A stretch of 12,389 bases of DNA from JBGQAS01 sp964498605 (GTDB lineage Bacteria > Chloroflexota > Anaerolineae > Anaerolineales > Anaerolineaceae). The stretch is taken from positions 1 to 12,389 of the forward strand of contig CAZCHK010000056.1 in NCBI GenBank assembly GCA_964498605.1, in the 5' to 3' direction. The translations under genes were made by a program, and so were the position numbers. Numbering within the stretch: the stretch's first letter is position 1; each line of letters opens with the position of its first letter. The notes under the pieces are model-generated. The model searched no databases and was not told the origin of the DNA. It saw nothing but the letters and a program-made list of their open reading frames with translations. Positions 1 through 7,518 of this stretch are shown in pieces.

Positions 1-788
1 ATGATTGCAAATCCAACAACGGCCCCGAGAAACAACAAGCAGTAATACAAAAACCCTCTGGAAATTGTTTTTGCCATGATGGATCGGATTACGGCAATGA
101 TCAAAATGATTCCAAAGATTGCCACATGGATGGCCGTGGAGACTTCTGACCAGCCGCTATTGATGAAAGAAAACAGGAATAACACGACAGCGTGCATGAT
201 CTTCTTGGATATTGGGCTCTTATGCAGGGTTGGAACTGTATAGATGACATACCCCAGCAGCAGGAACTCAAACATGATCGAGAATAGGTAAGTGGTGACA
301 CCCGTCATCCAATAGAAATCATCAGCCAATCTTGGAACTGAAGCAACGATGATGAACATGAACAAGCAGGTGACCAGGAGTATGATCAAATTGCTTGGTT
401 TGGAAAAAAACTTCTCCGCGATTACTTTGAAGAAGAAGAACGAGGAGAATAACCAGGCGGTGATGGCTATTGCGGGAAGAATTGCCGGAAACTTTTCACC
501 GAAAAGTGAGAATAAGTAGATGAAAACAGTAAACGAATAACGGCCGTCCCAGTTCAAATATCTGTTGCCGATCGCGCCAAAAAATCCAAATGACTTTAAT
601 TCTCCCGCTGTGCAATAGTCGTCTGCCATGTACCGTGTGAAGATCCCCATATATGCATGCAGAAAAATTGCGAATAACAAACTGAGGATGATAAAAGCCA
701 AACATATTCTTATCAGTGTCTGTTGGCCAGGCTGCTTTTTGAACATTGGGAAAATGGCCTTTTTTTGAGGAATGGTCTTGTTCATCAT
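1..788 (-). CDS. Polytopic membrane protein, GT-C glycosyltransferase-like (DUF6056-like), C-terminus cut off
   Basis: An uninterrupted minus-strand frame starts at ATG 788 (a second ATG is at 785) and runs off the left edge, giving 262 visible residues and no stop. A weak purine-rich GCGAG lies just before the start, and an in-frame TAG a few codons further up limits extension. The protein has a short basic N-tail with Lys-rich patches (residues 1-24), a first membrane helix (about 25-47), then ADDYC (55-59) and an N-W-D-G-R segment (79-83), followed by several hydrophobic helices. A second acidic loop, ADDFYWMTG, lies at 155-163. An acidic pair in the first periplasmic loop after helix 1 is the hallmark of GT-C enzymes, which move sugars from lipid carriers. 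The W-x-G-R and YW-x-TG elements resemble DUF6056 proteins. Sugar donor and acceptor cannot be told. It is divergent from the next gene, so nothing ties it to the signalling cluster. The membrane nature is sure; the family is a moderate guess. Confidence 0.7.
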   Translation of the reverse strand, partial: MMNKTIPQKKAIFPMFKKQPGQQTLIRICLAFIILSLLFAIFLHAYMGIFTRYMADDYCTAGELKSFGFFGAIGNRYLNWDGRYSFTVFIYLFSLFGEKFPAILPAIAITAWLFSSFFFFKVIAEKFFSKPSNLIILLVTCLFMFIIVASVPRLADDFYWMTGVTTYLFSIMFEFLLLGYVIYTVPTLHKSPISKKIMHAVVLFLFSFINSGWSEVSTAIHVAIFGIILIIAVIRSIMAKTISRGFLYYCLLFLGAVVGFAI

Positions 789-1292
789 ATCTCGCTTTTT
801 TTGCACCAGCTAGGGCATTTACCTTACCCGGGAAAAAGAATTTTAACACTGTTTACGGCTGATTGCATGAATTCTGCGAACGGTACATTTCTGCTGCTTA
901 TTTGATGAAATCAATTTTTTTACTTTAAGGTTGACCTGTCAGGATAGGGGATGGAGAGAGATATACTCACTGGCTTTGAAAGGAGAGAGGACCTGGCCGG
1001 TATTCTCCGCATACAGGTGAATGCAGGTCTTCATCACCTGTGTTATCCATTGAGGAAAGGGTGTCTATCCATCTGCGAACGCGATTGAAAAGCTCATTTA
1101 ACCAGGTCACCTGACATGGTGGATGAACAGAAAGGTCTTGCCAGCCGTTTTGGAGGATGATGCGCATTGCCTATTACCGGACCAGTCAGATCGTCACATC
1201 CAAATTCTGACCCGCCACAGCAGCGCAATGTATTGGAAATTCAGCCCTGCTTTATCGACAACATCGGCTCAGTAGCTTCTGGAGCGAGAAAT

Positions 1293-1374
1293 CCTGCGGG
1301 GAGGAACCTATTTGTGTAAGCTTTTACAAAAGGAGAAACAAATACCCGGTAAATGGTCATGACCTGAGGGGAGG
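1293..1374 (+). repeat. Pair of CCTGNGGGGAGG direct repeats, 70 bp apart
   Basis: CCTGCGGGGAGG (1293-1304) and CCTGAGGGGAGG (1363-1374) match at 11 of 12 positions and lie in the same orientation exactly 70 bp apart, upstream of the pump promoter candidate. They could be regulator binding sites or chance purine-rich similarity. There is no evidence beyond the match itself. Confidence 0.3.
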
Positions 1375-1402
1375 TAACATTCTGGAAAGGTGTAAGGCAC
1401 GA

Positions 1403-1408
1403 TATAAT
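1403..1408 (+). promoter_or_regulatory. Candidate -10 box for the P-type ATPase gene
   Basis: A perfect TATAAT lies 130 bases upstream of the preferred start of the pump gene. No good -35 is seen at the usual spacing (TTCTGG at 1380-1385 is a poor match). The box is bracketed by two CGATAT hexamers (1400-1405 and 1414-1419), and an ATCGA-T-TCGAT inverted repeat sits between them, so an operator overlapping the promoter is possible. This is a sequence resemblance only. Confidence 0.3.
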
Positions 1409-1526
1409 CGATTCGATATTCAGCTAGAGTTTTTTGAGTGAACTGCTGCATCGACACCTGTGTATCACTCAAGAAACTCAGGTAATCCCATTATGTGGAT
1501 GCATGAATTGCGGGAATCAACTATTT

Positions 1527-1532
1527 GAAGGA
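1527..1532 (+). promoter_or_regulatory. Ribosome binding site that fixes the pump start
   Basis: GAAGGA sits 6 bases before ATG 1539. The frame stays open upstream to a TTG at 1434 and an ATG at 1503, but neither has a Shine-Dalgarno-like sequence, so 1539 is preferred. The upstream extension would add a short Cys-containing stretch with no known match to pump N-termini. Confidence 0.55.
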
Positions 1533-1538
1533 TCAACC

Positions 1539-3983
1539 ATGGAGAACAAATACAGCGGATTATCTTCGCAGGAAGTCATGGAGCGCAGGGATCGGTTCGG
1601 ACCGAATGCCTTGCCCGCCCCAAAGCATCGCACATGGAAGCTGATTCTCCGTCAGTTCGGAGGGATATTCAACATCCTGCTGATTGCTGCCTCGGTCGTT
1701 ACTTTCCTGCTTGGTGAACCCATCGACGGGTTGTTCATTCTTTTTTTTGTGTTTCTTGGCGTCACGCTCAACATCATCCAGGAATACAAGTCAAATGCTG
1801 CTGCAGATAAACTGAAATCATACCTGGTACGAATGGCAACCGTGCGGCGCGAGGGAGCGGACCTGGAGATCCCTGCATCGGAAATTGTCCCTGGAGATCT
1901 GTTGAAACTGGAAGCAGGGGATGTCGTCCCCGCAGATTCCGTGATCCGGCAGGCCAGAAATCTGCTTGCTGACGAAACAACTTTCACGGGCGAGAGCATT
2001 GCTATCGCCAAGCAGGCAACTTCCAGCGCGAACGAAAAAGCGGATGATACCAACCGCCTTCTTCAAGGTGTTGTGATTGTTTCCGGAAATGCATTGGCAG
2101 AAGTGACTGCTACGGGGTCAAGAACCCGCCTGGCCGCTATTGCTGGTGCTGTTTCTTCAGTACACGCTCAAAGCGATTTGGTCAAAGGGCTTGATCGGAT
2201 CAGTAAATTCATTTTGTATTCCACGCTGATCACGCTCATGTTTGTCATCCTGGCGAATCTGCTGATTGAAGGCAGAAACACAGATATCCCTCATCTGCTG
2301 ATCTTTTCCATCGCTTTGGCTGTATCCGTTATTCCTGAAGCGCTGCCGCTGGTTTTAACCTTTTCACTGTCTCGGGGAGCACTGGCTTTTGCAAAAAAAG
2401 ATGTCATTGTCAAGCGGCTGTCATCCGTCCAGGATCTTGGATCCGTGAATCTCCTGTGCACCGACAAGACAGGTACGATCACAGAGAACCGGCTGACTTA
2501 TCAATCGGAGTTCTGTGTTCCTGAATCAGAATATTCTCCGCTGCTGCTGGCGAGGCTGGCAGCCTACAGCCTGGCTAAACAAAATCCTGAACCGTTTGAC
2601 AAGGCGGTGGATGAAGCCATAACACCTGAACAAAGAAAGGACGTCGACTCGTTCAAGTTGCTGGAAGAAGAAGCCTTCGACCCGTTCTTGCGCAGCAATG
2701 GAGCGATACTGAAATCGAAATCAGGAAAGAATCTTCATGTCAGGCGGGGGAGCCCGGAGTATTTTCATGGACTTGGGCTTGTCCCTTCCGAGAAGGCTCA
2801 GGGCTGGCTCAATGAAGAAGAAAAGCACGGCCGAAGGGTGCTGGGTGTCAGCTACGATGATGGCAGGGGAGCACGATTTGCTGGATTTGTTTCATTTGTT
2901 GACCGGTTAAAATCCACGACCATTGAGACGATCGAGGAGGCGAGAAAATTGAACATTGCCATCACGATCATCACAGGTGATGCCCTCATGGTAGCGGAGG
3001 CCGTTGGCAGGGAAGCGGGTTTGGTGACGCAAAACGATCAGGTCATGGATGCCTCCACATTTCTTTCATTGCCCACTCCGGAGCAAATTCAGCGAGCCGG
3101 CAGAGTGCGCGTTTTTGCGCGAACCACACCTGAACAAAAATTAGAAATTATTCTTCTCCTCAAACAGCAATACACGGTCGGATTTCTTGGAGAGGGGATA
3201 AATGACGCCCCTGCCTTGAAAGCGGCCAATGTATCTCTGGTCGTACAGTCAGCAGCCGATGTTGCCAGAGAAACAGCGGATATCATCCTTCTAAAAAACG
3301 ATCTGCGTGTGATCGTGGATGGGATCCGGCTGGGACGTGAGACGCACGCGAATACCCTTAAATACATTCGCGCCACACTTGTATCGAACTTTGGGAACTT
3401 CTACGCTGTGGCAGTAGGGTCTCTCTTTATCAATTTTCTGCCGATGCTTCCAAAACAGTTGCTTCTCCTGAACCTCCTTTCTGATTTCCCGATGATGGCA
3501 ATTGCGTTTGATCGTGTAGCGATTAGCGAGATCGATCGTCCTCAAAAATATGACTTTCGATCGCTTTATATCATATTCATCACGCTTGGGCTTGTGAGCA
3601 CCGTTTTTGATTTTCTATACTTTGGTTTGTTCTATCAGATATCGCCCGGGGTTCTGCAGACAAACTGGTTTATCGCCAGCGTGATCACGGAGCTGCTTCT
3701 GCTGATTTCCATACGCTCGATGCTGCCTATAAGAAAAGCTGGCTGGCCTGCGCCGATGATAACAGTTCTATCAGTCGGGGCTATCCTCATCACAATAGCG
3801 CTCCCATTGATTCCCTGGTCGGCGAAGTTTTTTGAATTTACCAGCCCGTCGTTGCAGCACCTAGGCATCATCATCGGTCTGGCTGTTTTGTATCTGATCA
3901 TTTCAGAATTACTCAAAAAACCCTTATCAAAATTCTTAAACAGACAGGAAGCAGCGGGACCTCTTTCAAACACACAGGATTGA
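1539..3983 (+). CDS. P-type cation-transporting ATPase, MgtA/Ca-pump-like
   Basis: This 814-residue integral membrane pump would move a cation across the inner membrane at the cost of ATP through an aspartyl-phosphate intermediate. The visible parts in order are: an N-terminal cation-ATPase segment (about 5-30), helices 1-2 (about 42-80), an actuator domain with TGES (150-153), helix 4 with PEALP (266-270), the phosphorylation site DKTGT (309-313), a short nucleotide-binding domain with R-G-S-P-E (403-407), TGD (479-481), the hinge GEGINDAP (551-558) and six C-terminal helices. SNFGN (616-620) and FLPMLP (633-638) resemble MgtA-type Mg2+ pumps, while helix 4 Glu267 and N-L-L-S-D (645-649) resemble Ca2+ pump site II. 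The helix 5 position that is Glu in SERCA is Asn620, so at most one ion site is expected. The hinge normally reads GDG; here it is GEG. The cation is not decidable: Mg2+, Mn2+ and Ca2+ are all possible. The length fits bacterial members. The response regulator 115 bases downstream is on the same strand. Confidence 0.9.
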   Translation: MENKYSGLSSQEVMERRDRFGPNALPAPKHRTWKLILRQFGGIFNILLIAASVVTFLLGEPIDGLFILFFVFLGVTLNIIQEYKSNAAADKLKSYLVRMATVRREGADLEIPASEIVPGDLLKLEAGDVVPADSVIRQARNLLADETTFTGESIAIAKQATSSANEKADDTNRLLQGVVIVSGNALAEVTATGSRTRLAAIAGAVSSVHAQSDLVKGLDRISKFILYSTLITLMFVILANLLIEGRNTDIPHLLIFSIALAVSVIPEALPLVLTFSLSRGALAFAKKDVIVKRLSSVQDLGSVNLLCTDKTGTITENRLTYQSEFCVPESEYSPLLLARLAAYSLAKQNPEPFDKAVDEAITPEQRKDVDSFKLLEEEAFDPFLRSNGAILKSKSGKNLHVRRGSPEYFHGLGLVPSEKAQGWLNEEEKHGRRVLGVSYDDGRGARFAGFVSFVDRLKSTTIETIEEARKLNIAITIITGDALMVAEAVGREAGLVTQNDQVMDASTFLSLPTPEQIQRAGRVRVFARTTPEQKLEIILLLKQQYTVGFLGEGINDAPALKAANVSLVVQSAADVARETADIILLKNDLRVIVDGIRLGRETHANTLKYIRATLVSNFGNFYAVAVGSLFINFLPMLPKQLLLLNLLSDFPMMAIAFDRVAISEIDRPQKYDFRSLYIIFITLGLVSTVFDFLYFGLFYQISPGVLQTNWFIASVITELLLLISIRSMLPIRKAGWPAPMITVLSVGAILITIALPLIPWSAKFFEFTSPSLQHLGIIIGLAVLYLIISELLKKPLSKFLNRQEAAGPLSNTQD

Positions 3984-4075
3984 TTCAGGACACCGAGTAT
4001 TGATTAGGACCATCCTGCATCTTCTGCGATTCTCCCACGGCTGCAGTGAAAGTGTCCGATTATAAAAATCTGCCA

Positions 4076-4081
4076 TATAAT
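4076..4081 (+). promoter_or_regulatory. Candidate -10 box before the response regulator
   Basis: TATAAT lies in the 115-base spacer after the pump gene, 17 bases before the regulator ATG. If used, the transcript would have only about 10 untranslated bases. No clear -35 is seen. The same spacer holds a GGACAC (3988-3993) / GTGTCC (4052-4057) inverted pair around 58 bases and a tiny AGGA-CCA-TCCT hairpin. No T-tract terminator for the pump gene was recognised, so the two genes may be co-transcribed. Confidence 0.3.
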
Positions 4082-4098
4082 TATCGAAACCTTTGCGT

Positions 4099-4821
4099 AT
4101 GGAAAAATATTCAGTATTGGTCGTCGATCACGATGAAATTGCACAGTCGCTGATTTGTAAAGTATTAACCATGGGGGGGTACAGCTCATGCGTGGCAGAT
4201 TCTACCAGCTCGGCCTTGCAGCACTTGCAGTCAGGTCAATGGTTCGGCGTTATCCTTGAACTTGGCATACCCGGAGTGGGGGGTCTGGAACTGCTCCAAA
4301 TCATCCGAAAGCGTTATCCGGACTTGCCCGTGATCGTGGTTACCGATGAACACAAGGTCGAGGCTGCGATTACTGCAATGAAATATGGTGCCGCGAATTA
4401 CCTGATCAAACCAGTGATGCCTCGCGATATCCTCAACAGCATCCAGGATGTAAAAAAATCCATGCTGTATCTGCACCGTCCATTGGCAGACACTGGAAAG
4501 ACCTCACCAAAAAAATGGAAGATCACGGAAGAGGTATTGTTTCATGAGGAAAGCAGGCGAATCGTTTTCAGAGAGAAAACGGTCCTTCTGACAGGACTAG
4601 AATCAAATGTGTTAAAACTGCTTGTTTCCGCTGAACCGTCTGTCGTGCCCACAAACCAAATCGTAGCCCTTTCGCAGGGTTATGACTTGACCAGTACTGA
4701 GGCCGCCCAGATCATTCGACCGACCATCAGCCGATTAAACAAAAAACTTGCCGCGATATCTGAGGGAAAAATCAAAATCGCGAATGTCAGGGGAGCGGGT
4801 TATTATCTGGAAAAATCCTAG
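4099..4821 (+). CDS. OmpR/PhoB-type response regulator with Glu at the phospho-acceptor site
   Basis: This is a 240-residue predicted DNA-binding regulator. The ATG at 4099 is chosen over the in-frame TTG at 4093. The receiver domain (about 1-120) keeps the acidic cluster D10/D12, Thr82 and Lys104 (in the YLIKP motif). The phospho-acceptor position is Glu54 (ILELGIPG), where the family has Asp. The C-terminal winged helix (about 145-240) has the family pattern: L-T-G-L-E before helix 1, an I-S-R-L-N-K-K-L recognition region (about 208-216), and a wing ending in V-R-G-A-G-Y-Y-L. Glu at this site cannot take a phosphoryl group in the usual way and can mimic the active state, so phosphorylation-independent control is inferred. 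No partner kinase lies on its strand. The pump gene upstream is a plausible target or operon partner. Its stop codon directly abuts that of the leftward permease gene. Confidence 0.88.
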   Translation: MEKYSVLVVDHDEIAQSLICKVLTMGGYSSCVADSTSSALQHLQSGQWFGVILELGIPGVGGLELLQIIRKRYPDLPVIVVTDEHKVEAAITAMKYGAANYLIKPVMPRDILNSIQDVKKSMLYLHRPLADTGKTSPKKWKITEEVLFHEESRRIVFREKTVLLTGLESNVLKLLVSAEPSVVPTNQIVALSQGYDLTSTEAAQIIRPTISRLNKKLAAISEGKIKIANVRGAGYYLEKS

Positions 4822-5775
4822 CTACGCATCCCAGTCGATATCCGCAGGGTTGACTTGAACTGGGTTCAGCCACGAAAGAATTCCTTTGCGAGGAGATTTT
4901 TTATCCGTTGGCTTATCAAATCCCACCAGGAATACGCTGATGAAAATTAACCCGGCTCCAAGCCATTGAATGTATGACAGCTTTTCATATTTGAAAAGCA
5001 CCTGTGATATCACCACCGTTGTCAGCAGCTCTCCCAGTCCAAGTACCGCTGTCTGCAGACCGCCCAGTTTTTTTACGCCCATGAATAATGTCAGCCTTGA
5101 AAGGAATAAGATCACCGCCATGGCGATGACCGGCATCCAGGAGATATCCTGCTGCGGAAGCTGCCTGTCGAAAGCCGCAAAGGCGCTCACGACGACCAGC
5201 GTCATCGAAAGCAGCGTGTAGAAAGTCACGGTTGGCGCGGGCACCTCGTAGAGGATCCTCTGGTTGATGATCATGTGAAGAGCGTAAAGAATGGCCGCGC
5301 CCAGCATCAGGACGACCCCGAGCCAATCGATGCTTCCAGAAGCATTTCCCAAAAAAAGAAGCAGCACGCCGGGTAAAGACACCAGCAGCCTGATAATGGT
5401 GATCTTCCTGATCGGATGCCGGTCCAGGAAAAGCCAAAAAGCCACGAAGAGGGGGTAGTACGAATACAGCAGCTGACCAATACCCGTATTCAACCTTGCG
5501 AGAGCTGAGTAATACAGAATGGATCCTAATCCGTTGATGACTCCGGCCAGGATGCATCCCACCAGACCTACTGGATAAATATAGAAGAAATTTCTTTTAA
5601 ACACAAGAAGAATGATAAAAAGAAGCAGTGAAGCGCCAACCGTTCGAAACGAAACAATAAACAGGGGCGAGACAGCATTGTTGAGGGCAAGTTTTCCAAG
5701 AATTGGTGCGAATCCCAACAATAACGCGGATGCCAGACCGGATAGGATACCCTGGATGTGCGCGTTGTTTTTCAT
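4822..5775 (-). CDS. EamA/DMT-family permease
   Basis: This 317-residue inner-membrane transporter of the drug/metabolite superfamily has two repeats of about five helices spanning residues 8-285, giving about ten membrane segments. It ends in a charged cytoplasmic-type tail of about 32 residues (Lys-rich, then ending D-I-D-W-D-A). Members export amino acids (RhtA-like threonine/homoserine exporters), nucleobases or other small metabolites; the substrate cannot be read from sequence. It follows the PLP enzyme gene after only 7 bases, with no clear ribosome site (the spacer is CAGCCAG), which suggests translational coupling and a shared operon. A link to the enzyme's product is an attractive inference, since RhtA-type exporters move threonine-pathway compounds. 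It is the last gene of the leftward cluster. Confidence 0.88.
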   Translation of the reverse strand: MKNNAHIQGILSGLASALLLGFAPILGKLALNNAVSPLFIVSFRTVGASLLLFIILLVFKRNFFYIYPVGLVGCILAGVINGLGSILYYSALARLNTGIGQLLYSYYPLFVAFWLFLDRHPIRKITIIRLLVSLPGVLLLFLGNASGSIDWLGVVLMLGAAILYALHMIINQRILYEVPAPTVTFYTLLSMTLVVVSAFAAFDRQLPQQDISWMPVIAMAVILFLSRLTLFMGVKKLGGLQTAVLGLGELLTTVVISQVLFKYEKLSYIQWLGAGLIFISVFLVGFDKPTDKKSPRKGILSWLNPVQVNPADIDWDA

Positions 5776-5782
5776 CTGGCTG

Positions 5783-7471
5783 TTAATTCAATAACGCCTT
5801 TATTTCGTCGACCAGTGCATCACTCTCAAAATTCCCTTTTTGAAGCAATGCCTGGATGTGGCCGTTCAATCTTTGCTTTTCCTGCATGGTCAATTCTTTC
5901 GCGGTCAGAATAATGATGGGGATATCGGCTGTCTCGGCATTATTCTTTAGCGCATCCATGACTCCAAAACCATCCATTTCGGGCATCATCAAATCAAGGA
6001 TCATCAAATTGGGCTTTTCCCGTAAAGCCAGCTGAACAGCTTCTCTGCCATTTTCTGCTTCCAGCAATTCGTAGTTGCCCTGAGTTTTTAAGATTCGTTT
6101 GATCAAAATCCTTACATCCGAGTTGTCGTCCACGATCGCGATGCGGGGGAATTTTTCCAGCGAGATGTTGCTGAGGGCTGCAAGCAGACCTTCTTCATGT
6201 CTTTGCGCGAAGGACTGGGCGGTCTGAGTCATTCGCTCCATCCACCCATCGCCCAGGACATTTTGCTCGATGGACATGGTGTGCCCGGAACAGTTGATGA
6301 CAATGCTTTCATCTGTTTTAATTGTTCCGTCGCGGACAAGTTTGATCAATCCCGCGAACGCGACAGCTGCAGCCGGTTCAACAGATAATCCTTCCATTTT
6401 TGCGGCAAAATGAGTCGCGCGGAAGGCCTCGTCATCCGAGACACTGATAAACGCACCGCCGGAATTTTCATCCATCTTCTTTTTTAGAAGCGTGTACGTG
6501 CGTCCCGGATCGCCTGTGGCCAGGACAGAAATGCTGGTTTGAGGTGATTGAACGGCCTGGGCTGTGTCCTTCTTTTGAACCCAGGCATGAACCATTGGCG
6601 CGCAGCCTTCCACCTGGATGCAGGCGATTTTGGGGACTTTGTCGATCAAGCCCATATGCTTTAGCTCTATGAAGCCTTTGATCACGCCCAGTGGACCCAT
6701 TCCACCCGAAACGGATTGGATATACCAATCCGGGGACTGCCATAACGGTTGCATTTTCTTATCAGTGTGAATGGATGGAGAACCAAATACCGCGGTCAAC
6801 TGCTCGCATGCCTCGAAGGCGATCGTTTTCATAGCTTCTATGCAAGGTATGCTCTTTGCGCCTGAATCATAGTAGATGTTGCGCTGTTTTGCAAAATCCG
6901 CGGCCAACTTCTTTGCCTGATCGTACGTTCCAGTAACCTTGACAACCTGTGTGCCATACAGGGCGACTTCACGCATTTTTGCCGCTGGGACCAGGCTTGT
7001 TAGAAAAGCCCACAGGTGGATGCCTGCTCTGGCCGCGTACGCGGAATACGCGATCGCCACGTTCCCGGTGGAACAGGTGACGCAGTCCTGGATGCCCGCC
7101 TCTTTCAGAGCCGCGATGGCTATGGATCCCTGGCGGTCCTTGAAGGAAGATGTCGGACCCTGTCGTTCATCTTTGATGAAGATTTTTTCGCAGCCCAGCA
7201 TCAATCCCAGATTATGCGCGTGGATTAATGGTGTCCCCCCTTCTCCAAGGGATAAAGCGGGTTGGGGGGAGCGCACAGGCAGTAATTCACGGTAGCGCCA
7301 GATATCAAAAGGTCGCCCTGGCAATAACAGAGGAAGACTGTGAGCTAAATGCGCATAGTCATACCTCGCTTCTCTCCATTCACTTCCGCAGCTTGGGCAC
7401 GTTGATGACCCGGCAATAAATGGAGAAGTCGAGTGACAATCAAGACATTCAGCGATGAAATGAGCTGCCAT
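5783..7471 (-). CDS. Threonine-synthase-like PLP enzyme fused to a C-terminal receiver domain
   Basis: The start is ATG 7471 with GGGGAG just upstream, giving 562 residues. A four-Cys zinc ribbon (C9, C12, C25, C28) is followed by W-R-Y-R-E-L-L-P (58-65) and S-L-G-E-G-G-T-P (74-81). The PLP lysine lies in SSFKDR (Lys111), the cofactor loop is STGN (134-137), the glycine loop is SGGMG (255-259) and the pyridine-side Ser is in CSGH (394-397). These are the landmarks of plant-type threonine synthases, which convert O-phosphohomoserine to threonine. The glycine loop and the lysine motif (usually TGSFKDRG) are altered, so a related reaction is possible. After a linker (about 412-440), residues 441-562 form a complete receiver with D448/D449, phospho-acceptor D493, T523 and K545. 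The usual enzyme is about 350-420 residues and lacks this domain. The gene follows the kinase by about 14 bases, so the kinase is the likely phosphodonor. An apparent in-frame extension to 7612 crosses the assembly gap and is rejected. Confidence 0.9.
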   Translation of the reverse strand: MAAHFIAECLDCHSTSPFIAGSSTCPSCGSEWREARYDYAHLAHSLPLLLPGRPFDIWRYRELLPVRSPQPALSLGEGGTPLIHAHNLGLMLGCEKIFIKDERQGPTSSFKDRQGSIAIAALKEAGIQDCVTCSTGNVAIAYSAYAARAGIHLWAFLTSLVPAAKMREVALYGTQVVKVTGTYDQAKKLAADFAKQRNIYYDSGAKSIPCIEAMKTIAFEACEQLTAVFGSPSIHTDKKMQPLWQSPDWYIQSVSGGMGPLGVIKGFIELKHMGLIDKVPKIACIQVEGCAPMVHAWVQKKDTAQAVQSPQTSISVLATGDPGRTYTLLKKKMDENSGGAFISVSDDEAFRATHFAAKMEGLSVEPAAAVAFAGLIKLVRDGTIKTDESIVINCSGHTMSIEQNVLGDGWMERMTQTAQSFAQRHEEGLLAALSNISLEKFPRIAIVDDNSDVRILIKRILKTQGNYELLEAENGREAVQLALREKPNLMILDLMMPEMDGFGVMDALKNNAETADIPIIILTAKELTMQEKQRLNGHIQALLQKGNFESDALVDEIKALLN

Positions 7472-7518
7472 GGACTCCCCGGTTTCTATTTTTGTTTCAT
7501 GCTGTGTCTGAGCAGAGC
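7388..7518. repeat. Junction copy 1: kinase 3' end / PLP enzyme 5' end
   Basis: 131 bases that align to 7529-7660 with about 16 mismatches and one 1-base indel (about 87% identity). Read on the minus strand, it holds the last ten kinase codons and stop, a 14-base spacer, and the enzyme start through its four zinc-ribbon cysteines. It belongs to the left contig, with the full enzyme gene. Most changes are silent or conservative. Confidence 0.9.
7486..7518 (-). pseudogene. Residual 3' end of a second copy of the kinase gene, cut by the gap
   Basis: Eleven codons read A-L-L-R-H-S-M-K-Q-K-stop, matching the end of the full kinase except Ser for Gly. The fragment is truncated by the N gap, not by mutation. 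It shows that on the left contig a kinase of the same family also precedes the enzyme. It is probably the strain variant of the same gene rather than a real pseudogene. Confidence 0.75.

Larger units (their letters stand above)
789..1538. other. Non-coding stretch between divergent genes
   Basis: This is about 750 bases between the start of the leftward membrane protein and the preferred start of the rightward P-type pump. No frame here has convincing coding character. A 66-codon minus-strand frame at 967-1167 has no good ribosome site and no recognisable motif. An ATTTTA at 840-845 reads TAAAAT on the minus strand and could be a -10 box for the leftward gene. Two copies of CCTGNGGGGAGG lie at 1293-1304 and 1363-1374. 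A small hairpin, TGTAA-GCTT-TTACA, sits around 1315-1328. No M-box or yybP-ykoY riboswitch core was recognised in the pump leader, although such elements precede many divalent-cation pumps. No tRNA or other RNA gene was seen. Confidence 0.5.

Noticed and set aside
496..849. A 117-codon minus-strand frame overlapping the left-edge gene
   Set aside because: It is the out-of-frame shadow of the membrane protein gene, whose own frame shows membrane helices and GT-C-like motifs.
967..1167. Possible 66-residue minus-strand gene in the intergenic region
   Set aside because: No good ribosome site, no recognisable domain or membrane segment, and no link to a neighbour. It could be real but cannot be supported from sequence alone.
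1434..1538. Longer pump N-terminus from TTG 1434 (with two closely spaced Cys) as a metal-binding extension
   Set aside because: There is no ribosome site before TTG 1434 or ATG 1503, while ATG 1539 has GAAGGA at good spacing and begins just before the typical cation-ATPase N-terminal sequence.
1170..1538. Mg2+ (M-box) or Mn2+ (yybP-ykoY) riboswitch in the pump leader
   Set aside because: The G-rich elements prompted a look, but the conserved cores of these riboswitches could not be matched and no leader terminator hairpin was seen. A covariance-model search would settle it.
3984..4098. Rho-independent terminator between the pump and regulator genes
   Set aside because: Only short stems (AGGA/TCCT, and GGACAC/GTGTCC far apart) and no T-tract directly after a stem.
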